A stretch of 64,000 bases of DNA from Lunularia cruciata (Eukaryota; Streptophyta; Marchantiopsida; Lunulariales; Lunulariaceae): assembly GCA_948567375.1 (NCBI GenBank), contig OX419755.1, positions 26,862,517-26,926,516 on the forward strand. The letters run 5' to 3'. Below are positions 33,360 to 44,786 of this stretch, piece after piece. The translations under genes and the position numbers were made by a program. The notes below the pieces were generated by a model, which saw nothing but the letters and a program-made list of their open reading frames with translations, searched no databases and had not been told where the DNA came from. Numbering within the stretch: position 1 is the stretch's first letter; each line of letters begins with the position of its first letter.

Positions 33360-34010
33360 AATTCTTATTGAGAGAGCATTAGAGGGAGGAAGTTAGTCTA
33401 AGTATTGAGAGGAGTTGGGAAGCATTTTGTTTGCCTGGAGGGAGTACACCTAAGAAGAAGATAGTACCACAAAGTTTGGTTGAAGATTGGTTTTCAATGA
33501 GGGACCATAATGCATGAAGATATTTAGCATGACATTTTACATATGGGGCATTTAGGCCAGTCTTTCAAATGTTATGCTCTCTTCATATTCCATCTAGGCA
33601 TCCCAAAGTAGTACATGGGAATGTCATTTTGATAGTGAAGAGTAAGATGGAGTGCTCTACCTCTATCTTCTATGATTGAGCAAGGCTTATCTTAGCAACT
33701 ATTGCATCCAATCTAGTTGTAATTCAGAGTCAGCTTCATCACCAAGTTTTGAGGCACTTTTGTGTGACCCATGTAGGTCAAATCCTCACCCACTTGTTCA
33801 TGGGAAGTGGACTTGTGGGTAAAGGAGAGCTTGTATGTCGTCCTAGAGAGATAAAAGAAGTTTATGGCATTGTGTGTGAGGATGACAAAGAAGGTGCACC
33901 TGATGAACACAATGACATCAAGTGTGAGTGAGAGTGACTTGTATAGAACATGGACTTGCATCTATATATAGATATAGTTATATATTTTTGGATTTATGAT
34001 GGAGCATATA
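33360..34010 (+). pseudogene. X-plus, 5' part: unknown protein-like sequence
   Basis: The coding-like frame is colinear with X-minus: DWFSMRDHN near 33490, RPVFQMLCSLHIPSRHPKVV near 33555-33610, then RHFCVTHVGQILTHLFMGSG in the frame 33749-33931, ending NDIKCE and a stop. Element D inserted at 34010, 80 bp after the stop. The sequence lies head-to-head with X-minus. Confidence 0.55.
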
Positions 34011-34623
34011 TATAATACCAATAGTCAAATATATTATCTAAAGGTGGAAATTAGCTTGCTAATATCTAGAAAGATGTTATGTATGATATACTAAGTAGAT
34101 TAGATAGAGATATCAACAAACGAGTACTACTAATAGTGCAGAAGTCAAAAACACCTTGAAAATTTTAGAGCCATTTTTGAACGCCTAAACGGATGAATAA
34201 GGCCTTGAAAATGGAATGATTCCCCCACTAAGGATGAAGCTTTGCCTTCTTTCCTCCATTATTTTTCTTGTTAAGAGCTTTCCAATGGTACCTCACCCAT
34301 GTGATTTTGAGCTTCCTAAGAAGATTCTCTAAAGATTCTCTGAAGATTCCCTTTAGTCAAACCTATTTGACCAACTATATAGGACAAGGACCAACATATC
34401 ACCCATCCATGCAACTACTATAAAGGTGTTGCTCATTGACATATCACCAATCCATATATTTGATCCAAGGGTGGAGCTTCCTTTGAGGATATCCTCTTTG
34501 CTATATAATAAAGACAAGGTGCCTTTGGAGCATTGGAGTATTGAGTGTGAAGTTTTGTGTTTCTTCTCTTGTGTTTCTCTTGGGGGTTCTCATATCCTTG
34601 GAATATTACAATGGTATCAGAGT
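34011..34623 (+). repeat. 5' LTR and primer binding site of D
   Basis: The 600-bp LTR runs from TATAATACCAATAG (decayed TGTAAT) to GGAATATTACA. A CTATATAATAAAG TATA box is near 34501. One base later comes TGGTATCAGAGT (34612-34623), matching the plant initiator-Met tRNA primer site at 11 of 12 bases. Confidence 0.92.
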
Positions 34624-34799
34624 GAGTGTTTTCATCCAAGGGAGTGGATCACCTTTCTTGGAAGAACACGCACTATTGTGAGTAATTTTGAAGAGAGAAA
34701 GCATAGTACAATTGATAGACATGGGTTGTTTTAAAGAGACAATGCAATAGAGGCATCTAGAGACACTTTCATGTACCTTGCTTTCCATTATTGAATCCA

Positions 34800-35897
34800 T
34801 TTCACATCAAGATTATTTACATCCAGCATGAGCAAGTGAGAGTATATCTTGTTTATCATTTTGGAGTAAAGTTCATGGACATAATGATGAATTCACCCAA
34901 ACCCCAATTATTCTACCTATGGTGATATACAATGGAGAGTGGATTCAACAATCTACATTTTGTTATGATGCAATGAATCTAAATGTACCAAATCCTTTCC
35001 CTTTCAACATGCAAGTAGAAATCCATTATGTGGTTAGACCGAGATGGATGTTTAGGGATTTTGTAGTCCACAATTTCAATGAAGAATATTATCAACAAGT
35101 GATAGCCTTTGAGGTTCCAATGGTAGTCCTAAAAGTGTGTGCTCCCTCTTGAGTGATCATATTAACCCTTTATTGAAGTAGAAAGTAGGAATTGAGTGTT
35201 TGCAATATGTAGAAATCATGGAGCCGTAGTTGCAAGATCTGATGCAAGGAATACAAGGGATATTGAATAGTGTTAGGAAATCAAGATGACCATGGAGGCA
35301 TTGAAAAGTCAAGTATATACCTTCAAGAATGATCAAACAATGCAAGAAGGAGAACTATCCCACAACCCAATACCAACTACCAAAGTACTTGGAGAGTCAC
35401 TCATGTTGTTGATCCCAACTTCGATCAACAATGAAGCCACACTATTACTACAAATGAAAAAGACATGAAACATTGAGCCTTACAAAGGACAATGTTCCAT
35501 GGGAGTAGTGGAAAATGATTTCAAGAATGAATCAATACTTTTGATTATTCACAAGTGAGATCATTGACCATTTCACAAGCATGTTTGCATGTGGGTACTT
35601 GATTGATAAAGCCCTTGCATGGTATGCTGCTTGGGAACAATCAATGTTGATAGAAGGAAGAGAGATCACTTGGACAACAATGCAAGAATGGTTGTTGAAG
35701 AATTTTCACTCCATAGATTCAATGAAAATGGCCCAAACTTGACTATGGAGTTGAAGAAAAAGAATAGCATACAAGAATACACAAAGGCATTTCTTGATTT
35801 GTAGATCGTGATAATTGATACGAGTCTAGTTGAAGCTCTTGACAATTTCAAATAGGGGCTTTAAGAGCAAACTTGCTAAGAGATAATGGTACAAAAT
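34800..35897 (+). pseudogene. Gag, N-terminal part (D)
   Basis: Capsid-type segments are visible: ALAWYAAWEQS and ITWTTMQEWLLKNF in one frame (around 35620-35705), LKKKNSIQEYTKAFLDL (about 35752-35803), and EALDNFK before the break. This is the usual order of the retrotransposon gag capsid domain. It ends at VQN, where element B interrupts. The continuation NPCTVYEAIACAQRIARV begins at about 45230. Confidence 0.7.
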
Positions 35898-36533
35898 TTT
35901 TCGTGCATATACACATTGCATACATCGTTGTCAACATCACACACTATAGAAGAATAACTCACACATAAGTCATACATTGATTCTAAAGTGCCACAATAAT
36001 CAATTTTTTCACATAACTCAAATCACACTCAATCAGATCAATACTTGATCTATCACTCAATAATATGCAAACAACTGAGCATTGATTACAATCAAGCCCC
36101 ATCCACTCTAGCTAAGAGACTCCAAGTGATACTTGCTGGCTTTCTATCTACTCTAGCTAGGAACTCAAAGGCTCAACAACAAAAAAGTGAGCTTTCTAGA
36201 GCTGCACTTCTAGGGTATACTCTTGATTTTGACCTAGCTCTCACCCCAATGGTCCCATTGACGGCACACCCAACCGTACAAACAATGCAAATGATGGTGG
36301 GTCTCAGCATGTAGTAGTACCCAAAATATGAAATCTGACTGTTTGAAAGTAGTCTATGAGTAATTGCCAAAATACCTCTAACTACTATCACTACTACTCT
36401 AGTGTCCGAGCAATTTAGATTTGAAGCTACAAATGGTGTGATAGCTATCATGTGTATACACATCACTACACAACATCACACACTATAGAAGCACAACTAA
36501 CACATAAGTCGTACATGGACTCTAAAGTGCCAC
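35898..36533 (-). repeat. Full 3' LTR of B followed by an extra LTR start
   Basis: On the minus strand the LTR runs from TGTGGCACTTTAGAGTCC at 36533 to about 35997 (537 bp). A second LTR start, TGTGGCACTTTAGAATC, then runs from 35996 to 35898 and stops. The part from about 36437 to 35997 is homologous to 45227-44787. The outer fragment (about 99 bp) is just the LTR portion that the 5' LTR lacks. Confidence 0.75.
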
Positions 36534-37330
36534 AATTGTCTCCCCAATTGGCGGTTAGGTTCCTCTAACTCCAAATAGTCATCTACTCCAAATATGTGGT
36601 ATACCCTATGATGGGCAAAAGATTAGGAGGTTGAGTGCTATTGAGCCCGTCGTTAGTTGCTTGTCTGTAATCCATTCCGTATAAAGGATGAACTAGCTAC
36701 ATGTCAAGTACATCTATGACATAACCACTATCCCTAAGGAACCATCGTGAGGAGAGGAGTCATAAGTGCCATATGCCATCTTCTCAAATAGCTATCACAA
36801 ACTAATATAGTAGCAACTCCACCAAAAGAGCCGTATAACCTACACCGCAAGCCTACATGTACAAGTGCCAAGCTTGGGTCCATAGTACCATCAATGTTTG
36901 GGAGGTGGCATGGCGCACAATTGCACATATAATCCTTCCACATAGCACCATCATGTCCTTCCAACACAAGGATTCCAGATGGCAAAGTTCACACACTCTC
37001 AAGATAATGTGGCATGTAGAAACATCAAGTGTCATTGGTGTTGTCTACTATAGATATACATAGTCACTTGGATGAAATCAACGGATTGAGGGTCTATAAC
37101 CTCCTCCTCAAATGGTAGCATAGCATAAGGCATCCCTACGTTGAGCAATCACCAAGTTTTCAAAGGCCATTGGCATCACTCTCCAAAAGATCTCTACCCA
37201 TTGAGAACATGCACTCATCCATACATCTGGATCATCCAAGTCCAACACTATGATAGCATCTTGATGAATGGCTATAGGTAAATTTGGATCTCATCCAAAG
37301 AGTAGAAAGGAGAGATGGATATTAAGGAGT
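36534..37330 (-). pseudogene. Integrase C-terminal domain and PHD finger (B)
   Basis: The open frame 36985-36734 contains NCAPCHLPNIDGTMDPSLALV, then the PHD region: LRC with the second Cys changed to Tyr, ILVCDSY, RRWHMAL, and after a stop WLCHRC at about 36705-36725. B lost ligands 2, 4 and 6 that A keeps, but retains the seventh ligand (Cys in WLC) that A lost. Across the two copies every zinc ligand of a C4HC3 finger is attested. A PTLDV/GRTIL-type integrase C-terminal segment lies upstream near 37035. Confidence 0.8.
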
Positions 37331-37880
37331 CTTGCCGGCTAAACCGATAGCCCATGGTCAACCAAGGTAATTGGAGATCCCAATCTCCCAAGGGGCCTCT
37401 CTACAAACTTCTGCAATGCTTTCTTCATTGTTTGAACCACTCTCTCTATTAAGGCATCTACCTCGAGGTGATCTTGAGAGGTAGTATTATGATCAATCAA
37501 AGCCTTGTCACACAAGACCTGAAATTCCACTAAGAACTATGTACCCTAATTAGTCAAAACATCAATTGGTGAACCAAATGACTAAAAACTAGATCCAAGG
37601 ATGAGTAAGTTGTCCCTTCATTGGACTTGTCAAGAAGTGCCACCAATTCAATCCACTTGGAGAAGTGCTCCACCATCACCAAAATGTATAAATGATGTCT
37701 CATAGTCAATGGTAAAGGTCTAGCAAAGTCCAAACTCCAATGGTGACCCAATCCCATGATAGGTAATGGGTGTGATTGTGGCATAAGAGCATTAAATGAT
37801 GCTCTAACTTAGTCACAAACCACACATTTGGCAACAAACTACATATTGCACCACCAATAGTGACTCTAGAGTAAGCTATA
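37331..37880 (-). pseudogene. Integrase zinc domain and catalytic core (B)
   Basis: WSLDFARPLPL (first catalytic Asp, near 37735), VMVEHFSKWIELVALLDKSNEG, and downstream ALIDHNTTSQDHLEVDALIERVVQTMKKAL, where the catalytic Glu of the GLAER-type block is kept (near 37450). The HHCC domain is seen upstream near 37820-37930. The block with the second Asp is broken by a stop and frame change near 37545-37570. Confidence 0.82.
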
Positions 37881-39600
37881 TGTATGCTTTACTCCAAAAT
37901 GGCCTAGCTCCTCATGAGCATGATGGACCAACTATGGTCTATGAGGTGGAAGTGGTACTACTCTCACTCTACCATCCTTTCATACACAAAGAAGATGTTT
38001 GCTCTCCTATGTGAACTGCTTGGCATGGTGAAGAACATGGTCTCTCTTTTGAGCTCCAACTATACCACCCACAACACCAATGCAAAGATAGTCCATCACT
38101 AAGATATCATCATGAATGTCTTGCTAAACTAAACCACTATCTCCACTCTCTAGATCTGTGACCTCAACACCTCTTCTTATATGCACTAAGAGAGACACCA
38201 CCAAAGCCTTAGAAAATATGTAGAGAAAGGTAGATGCATGTCAACATGGCACCATCTATCTCACCATGCCAACACACTCTAGTCTGATCTTGCTGGCTAG
38301 GACATGGGTTGTTTCTACTCAACCTATCTGCATCATGGTTCACCACTCCAAGTCTGTGAATAACCATGAAATCATACTCCTATAAAATCAAAGCCCATCA
38401 TGCAAGTTTCCTTGAAAACTTATTGGACTCTATCAACCACTTTATTGGCTGATGATTAGTGATGAGAGTAAAGAGGTTACAAAATAGATAACATTGGAAA
38501 TGTGTTACTGCACATATTGCTACCAAGCACTCTCTCTCATATGAACTATACTTTGCCTCCACTAGACTATTGGAGAAACTAGCATAGGCCACCACAAACT
38601 CCTTCCCCTCATCATCATGTTGGGTAAGCACTACTTCATGCCCAAACATACTCCAATCAATGTGAATCTGAAATGGCCATCCTCTGATCGGTCTCCTCAA
38701 AATAGGAGTAGATGTCAACTTCTCCTTGAGCTCTACAAAAGCTCTCTCTTACTCATCTCCCCAACACCACTCTTGTGTAAGCTTGGTCAGCTTTGTCAAG
38801 GCCTTGGCAATGGCACTAAATCCTCTAACATAACGGTGATAGAAGTTTGCCAACCCAAGGATGCTTGCACTCTGCTCACATCAGTAAGCCAAGGAATACA
38901 TACAATAGCCTCCACCTTGGTTTTCTGAACACCAAGTTCTCCAGGGTAGATAGTGTGACCCAAATACTCAACCTGTTCATGGAAGAACCTACACTTCCCA
39001 AGATGTAATTTGAGTCCATGAGATCCCAACCTCTCAAACACCTCCAACAATTGTCTCTCATGCTCCTCTACAGTAGTAATATAGACCAAAATGTCATCAA
39101 TATAGCATCATGAAAAATCCAATCTAACTAGGATCTTATCCATGATCCTCTAGAACTTGACAAGAGTGTTTTTTAACCCCAATGGTAAGAACCTCCACTA
39201 CTAAAACACATCCTTACTGTGAGGATCAATAGCCCAAAATGTTGTCTTGGACTTATCCTCCTCTTTGATTGGCAAACTGATGATATCCTACTCAAAGATG
39301 CAAAGTACTGAAGACCTTTGCATGTCCAATGACCTTTGCATCTAAGATCTCCTCTGGTGTAGGCATGACATACCAATCAGCCCTAGTTTGTTGATTGATA
39401 GGATGTTAATCTCTACACATCTGCCTATTTGTGTAGTTGCCATGCATATCCTTCTTGGCTGGTATCCCTGTAGTTGATGCATACTCTCCATGTGAAATCT
39501 CTACCAACCTAGCCTCAAAAAGGTCACTACTCCGGCTCTAAATCAATGCTTGCTCCATGTCATTATATTTGTAGGGACGTCAAAAAACTGGTGTATTGCT
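37881..39600 (-). pseudogene. Reverse transcriptase and RNase H (B)
   Basis: RT shows YIDDILVY at about 39075-39101 and a thumb open frame 39089-38796 with GLKLHLGKCRFFHEQVEYLGHTIYPG (split here only by wording). RNase H is the open frame 38718-38398: RRPIRGWPFQIHIDWS, EFVVAYASFSN, YSSYERECLVAI, LITNHQPIKW. The third acidic position is Asn (TNHQ instead of TDHQ), again a G-to-A type loss. It is colinear with A. Confidence 0.85.
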
Positions 39601-40074
39601 AGTCAACTCAATCCGTATACCAGGTCCTTTTGGAGCACCCAAATCCTTCATATTGAAGGTAAAACAACTCGTGTAGCTCCTCAAGAACCTCCAAACCCTT
39701 TGTCTTTTCTCTCTTGTAAGCTTGGGTCCAAGATCTAACTCTCAAGTATCCTCTATAACTATCATAGGAGTGGAAAACACATAGATTGGCTGTTACATTG
39801 GGCCCTTTGGAGCAATAGTGTCATGCCCCCAACCATTAGAGGTCCCAACCTCATTGTGAAAAACTCCCTCTAATTTGGTTGCAAGCTCCATATGTCCTCT
39901 AGCTACATCCCAAGTAGACCAAGGGTGTAATCTAAGTAGACCACTCTCCCTAGTAGCCATTGGTTGTGTCCCAAGAATACCATGCCCACTCGGTCCATCA
40001 TCCCTAGCATATGCTCAAATTGTCTCAATGGGCATAGAGCTCACAAGTGTCTGAGATGGCTATCAAGCACATCT
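39601..40074 (-). other. Linker between methyltransferase and RT (B), unrecognised
   Basis: Homologous to 2433-2790 of element A (for example ESGLL, HPWSTW and VELVA segments on the coding strand), so it is part of the family's polyprotein. I see no domain motif. The Gly/His-rich text suggests a disordered linker. Confidence 0.5.
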
Positions 40075-41090
40075 ATGATGCTTTTCCAAACCAAGGCTCA
40101 CAATCCAAGTCAAACAATTTAGGTCCATAGCCTAACCTAACCCTTGATGCCTAGATGCCTCTTACACTATTGGAACAATGGTAATATTGGTGCTAAAACC
40201 CATTGCCTACTATCTCTCATTGGCATTGGGCTCCACTAACTACTATAAGTGTGAGTTGCAAACCAATCCAAGACCTCCCTCTCAAAAAGCATGGGAACCT
40301 GGGAAACTCATAAGTGTGGAAAAAGTAGCTCTAGGTTATCCAACTAGATTCACCACTGCCATAGGTGACTTATCAGCCACTACCACCATCTAAGTCTGAC
40401 GCCCAACATCCAAGATGCCATCAACAATGATGTGGTCTAGTTGTTGAATCCCGTCATAAGTGCAATCTAGAACCTCTTTGGGTAAGAGGTCTGTCCACTA
40501 AAGAAAAGACAATGAGCCCTTGATCTTACTCAGGCTACATCTAACAATACAATATGTCCCATCCAAGAATGGACTTGATGCATACTTGCCACTACATGGA
40601 TGCAAGAATCACCCATCAAAGGGACGTTCTCCAAAAGGTAAGCTGGAGAAATGGATTGATGAACATAGAGATGTCATAGTATCTGTAACATCTCCCAAAA
40701 CACACCAGAATGGGGATCTTGAAGACTTAAACTTTGACCAACATGTATATGTCCTTGACATGGCCATCTAGAAATCACCATATCCCATGAATGAATAGGT
40801 CCATGTCTCTCCAAATCAAGCATCCTTAGCAAGGAAATGTTTGCTGGTAGGGCCTTCTTGTAATCCTTGACTGCTAACATTGGTAATAACTTAGGATACC
40901 AATAGGCCAAGTGTGCCACATGATGGAGAGAGACTCGTCTAGCAGTCTCACTTCTCTGCACATACAAGTACTTCTTTACTCGTATACCCACCTATAGTAC
41001 CGTAGCTAGTCTAGTGCTAATCCCTCCGAACAACTCCAATACACATACTCTCTCTATTGGATATGGCCAAGCAATGAGTGTGGTATTTAG
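40075..41090 (-). pseudogene. Retrotransposon-encoded C5-cytosine DNA methyltransferase (B)
   Basis: Canonical motifs occur in order on the minus strand. Motif I is VLELFGGIS at 41042-41019, the AdoMet-binding FxGxG-type loop. A YVQRSETARRV acidic/motif II region follows. Motif IV is WPCQG, with PCQ at 40763-40755 and the catalytic Cys at 40760-40758, followed by LQDPHSGVFWEML. Motif VI is YLLENVP, with ENV at 40631-40623. A motif VIII-like LLDVA*VRSRAH lies near 40520-40550. After a frame change near 40400 come FSTLMSFPGSHAF, NANERQ*AMGF and motif X AMDLNCLTW (about 40130-40095). The enzyme would methylate cytosine C5. It is broken by several stops. It sits between protease and RT, in frame direction with both, so it was part of the polyprotein rather than a later insertion. 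Confidence 0.88.
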
Positions 41091-41379
41091 AGGTCTCAAG
41101 GTAATCAACTTTGGATGCTCATCCTCACACTGGTCTCCTGGTGGCACAAAGGCTCCACTCCAAGCCTGTTGCACTAATTCATATGCATGATGTTGCAATG
41201 TCTCCTCTGAACTCCACAATGGAACATCCAAGGTGGATGGAACAATCCTACTCATACTCCAAATCCGAGTGATCTCCTTTGGTATTGGAGTCTCCTCTAC
41301 ATGGGCGTTCCCCTCCAATAAATCACTAGGCCAAGTAATAGAACCATTGAAAGCTAAAATTGATGCCGCCATGATCCCA

Positions 41380-42000
41380 GACTATAATGAGCCAAGACTG
41401 CCACTACTGAATTGTATTGGTAGGCAACATACTCACCCCTCACTAGACTGCCAACCTAGTCTATAGGAGGCTATCTCCTCCCAATAGTCAATACTGAAAT
41501 CCATGGGGTATAACAATGCTCGCCCAACTAACACATCATACAACTCAACTATGGTCGCAATGGCTTGAGCTCTCACCATAGAGCTATCAATTGGATGACC
41601 GGGCCAAATCTGAACAACCAGCTCTCCACATGTGATGTACTATGTAGAACCACCACCTAGAGATGTTTGGATCTGAAATGGACACCTCTCCACATTGATC
41701 TTCCGTAACTCTAGACCGACAAGTGTAGCCTTCTCCAACATAAGGGGTTGTGCACCAAAGTTTAATAAGACCCTCTATGGTGTATAAAATTTCCTTGAAG
41801 GTCCCACCAACAAAAAAATACCACTCTGGTTATCCAAAAAGACAACTCTAAGTGTAAACTGTGCTTGCTCAAAGGCCGGTCTAGCTAGTAACTCATCCAA
41901 CTAGCCGGTGTTGCTTGCCATAAGCCATTGGTCACTAAGTGGATCCCATGCTCCTCAACCAAGTCAACTCCACTATTAACCACCTCTGCTCTGATGTGAG
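41380..42000 (-). pseudogene. Aspartic protease (B)
   Basis: VLLNFGAQPLMLEKATLVGLEL with the active-site triplet near 41754-41762 is clearly a retropepsin, but D-S-G reads N-F-G. Further on come CGELVVQIWPGHP and YDVLVGRALLYPM, which resemble the flap and C-terminal LVGR block, then DFSIDYW near 41490. The active-site Asp-to-Asn change alone would abolish activity. The domain is followed by about 300 bp leading into methyltransferase motif I. Confidence 0.75.
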
Positions 42001-42299
42001 CCCTAGCTCACATCATCCCTACTCTCACAAAGCATGGCAGCCAACTAGAACATTGGAGTTGTGTTAACTCCTAGTGTACACATGTCATTGGCTAAGAATA
42101 ATGGAAAGCGCATAATCAGCTCGGCCACCCCCAACATTGTGCTAGACTCAATCTATGTAGTAGTAGGTAGCTAACTAGTAGGTAGTCCATCATGCACCCT
42201 ATCACCACCTACCACACCTGCACTAGGACGTCTAGGAGCCATGAATATTGTTGTAGTAGCTTAGAGAGTGTAAACGATTGGGAAAGTCTGACCTTTCTA

Positions 42300-43900
42300 C
42301 CAACCTCTCCTCTTTGTGGATCCAACTCCACTAATGCTCCTCTATGCTTTGGAGCACATACTACACTCCTAGTCATTGTGGCAGATCATCCACCTTCTAC
42401 ACATGAAATGCAAGGCATCTTTATCACCAACATATGAGGTGGAAGCCTTAGCACCCAAATCTGGTCTCCTCTGAGCAATGGCCATGCTAGCCAATCTTTA
42501 CTCCAATTGCTCAATCCAAGTAGCCATGGCTGTATTAGAAGTAAAGGCAGGTACTGCACCTCTACTAGGTGTGGATCCTCTACTACCACCTTGTCCTCCA
42601 TGACCTAGAGCTCCTCTACCACTTGCCATAGCAGCCCTACCACTCCGTAACTTTGGGTGTAGGTCAAAGCTTTGGTCACTAGTGTGACCAAATCTGCGGC
42701 AATGCTTACACTATCTTTGTGTTGGGAGAGATGCACCAGAGGTATCAGATCCACTGCCCTAAGTGCACTCTCTCTTGTGATGAGGTCCACCACAATTCCG
42801 ACAAGCAACACCACCACTCATTGGCTGATGTTGACTCAAAAATGAAGGTAAGGGTTTGGCCACACTAGGCTCTCCACTCACTCCATAGGATCTAGGTTGT
42901 CCACCTTGGCTTGAGAAACCAATATGGCGTGGTGCATGTTGGAAGAAGTAATAGCTATGGGTAAGGTCTCCCTACCAAACCTAGATGTCACCACTCTCTC
43001 CTCCACCATGTTGAGCTCAATATGCTCAGCCAAACCAAAGACCATTGCCAAAGTAGGCAAAGTAGCCTGTAGCAATGTAACATCACAAACTTTACATCTC
43101 AATTCCTTGCCTAGTATCTTATACCAAAATTGGACTGCTTGGGCCTCAATAACTCCTTGAGTAACATTGATCAACCATCTCATGCAAGTATATGCCTTGC
43201 GTGGGCTCTCTCCAGCCTTCCATTGGAACTCCTACAGGCTCCTCAGCTCATCAATCCGCACTCCTTGGTAGTTCTGCCTCAAACATGGGAAGAACTCCAC
43301 CATGGAGTTAAACCTCGGTACTACACCACTTCTTTTAGTAGTACCTCCACTTGTAGTAGCACCATCTCCAAGAGATCCACCAATACTACTAGAGCTTGAA
43401 CTTGTAAGTACTGCCAATCTTCCCCTAAAAATTGTGCCTTAAGTGATGAAGACATAGTTTGGAGACCAATACTATCTCCATAGCTCAATCTCTTCCAAGT
43501 GAGTTCTCTTGAACTCATGGTAGTTATCCATTGGCGGACCTTCCAAGTGCTGAATTAACCCTTTCCATGAACAAAGCTGGGGTCCGCATTTGTTGCAGAT
43601 CACACCAGCTATCAAACTTTTGGATGAAGTCATCTAACTCAATGGTACCCATTGTACTAGAGTAATGCTTGGGATCTTGACCCCATAAATCTTGTCCATG
43701 TTCAACAACAACGGTGCGGACACAACAAATGCACTCTCAATTAAATCAGCTCTTATGTCAAACTCCAACTAAGAGTCAATCTCCTCTTCCATTGGGAACT
43801 GAGATACAAGTTGATATCGAGTGCCACTTCAAGTAAACCCATTATGTATTGTAGTGTTATCTCCTTTGGAATCCCCAAAGAACTCTATTGTGACAAAGTA
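42300..43900 (-). pseudogene. Gag with two zinc knuckles (B)
   Basis: The capsid part, NYQGVRIDELRSL near 43240-43280, continues to the open frame 43183-42878 (MRWLINVTQGVIEAQAVQF, then RETLPIAI). Zinc knuckles follow on the minus strand: CRNCGGPHHKREC near 42770-42808 and CKHCRRFGH near 42680-42710, the latter with its last Cys changed to Ser. Tail text includes GRGALGHGGQGGSRG. This is the usual Gag order: capsid then nucleocapsid. Several stops are present. Confidence 0.8.
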
Positions 43901-44786
43901 ACCAAAAACTTCAACCCGTAACTATAACCTCCTCAAGTACCCCACCAAGTGCCAACACTACCAACTAAATGTCACCAGCTAATGTAGCTCTAACTATGAC
44001 AACTACACTAGGGGAAAAGGTAACCTATAACCTGCCACCACAACACGCACTCTCACTGTCTGTAGATCATCACTTCTTGCCTCACCAAAGAGAAACATAA
44101 GAAGTCTGACTGGTCATCACTCTAGCTTCACTACCGGAGTACACCAAAACACCAATGGTCTAAATTCAAGGCACCTCACACAAACATGGTGCACAAATAG
44201 GAAGTAGAGAATGAGGGGTCCAATCACAAGAAGGCTAAACAAAAACACTCTATCTCATAAATCAACACCGGATTGACTCTGTCACTATTTTTCATTTGAT
44301 ATAATTGGAGTACCTTTCTACTTCTTGAGCTACAATGATCACTAAGAATGAGATCAAAGTTCTTCTTGGCAAAATCTGGTGTAAACTCTCACAAAATTTG
44401 ACATAAATTTGATATAAAATTTGATGTAAATCCCTAAATTTGGTTGATTGCAAAATCCTCTACTAACTCTTCACTCAAGCCAAATTGGAAATATGGGATT
44501 GTCAACTCTATAATTTGCAAGAATGGGTTCCCAACTCCACCTTCAATTTCACTTTCTAAGCTCAACTTGCACCAGATTGATCCTATGTCACCTCTTGAGC
44601 TCAAAATCACAACTATCACTTGAAATTGACTCTCTCTGGCTCCAAATTTGGCCATCACTATTGCACACGATCATTCCCAAGGAAATCAGAACTCCAATCA
44701 AGGTACCACAATCCACCGAGCTTGGAGATAGCACCACCACCCTCAATTTTTGCACCCGATTTCCCCCTAACTCTTACTTCTCTATT
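43901..44786 (-). other. 5' leader region of B, no domain recognised
   Basis: Between the partial LTR and gag. Repeated small words (AAATTTGACATAAATTTGATATAAAATTTGATG near 44395-44430, split by a few bases) and a short minus-strand frame (44658-44434) are present, without recognisable protein features. Confidence 0.4.
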
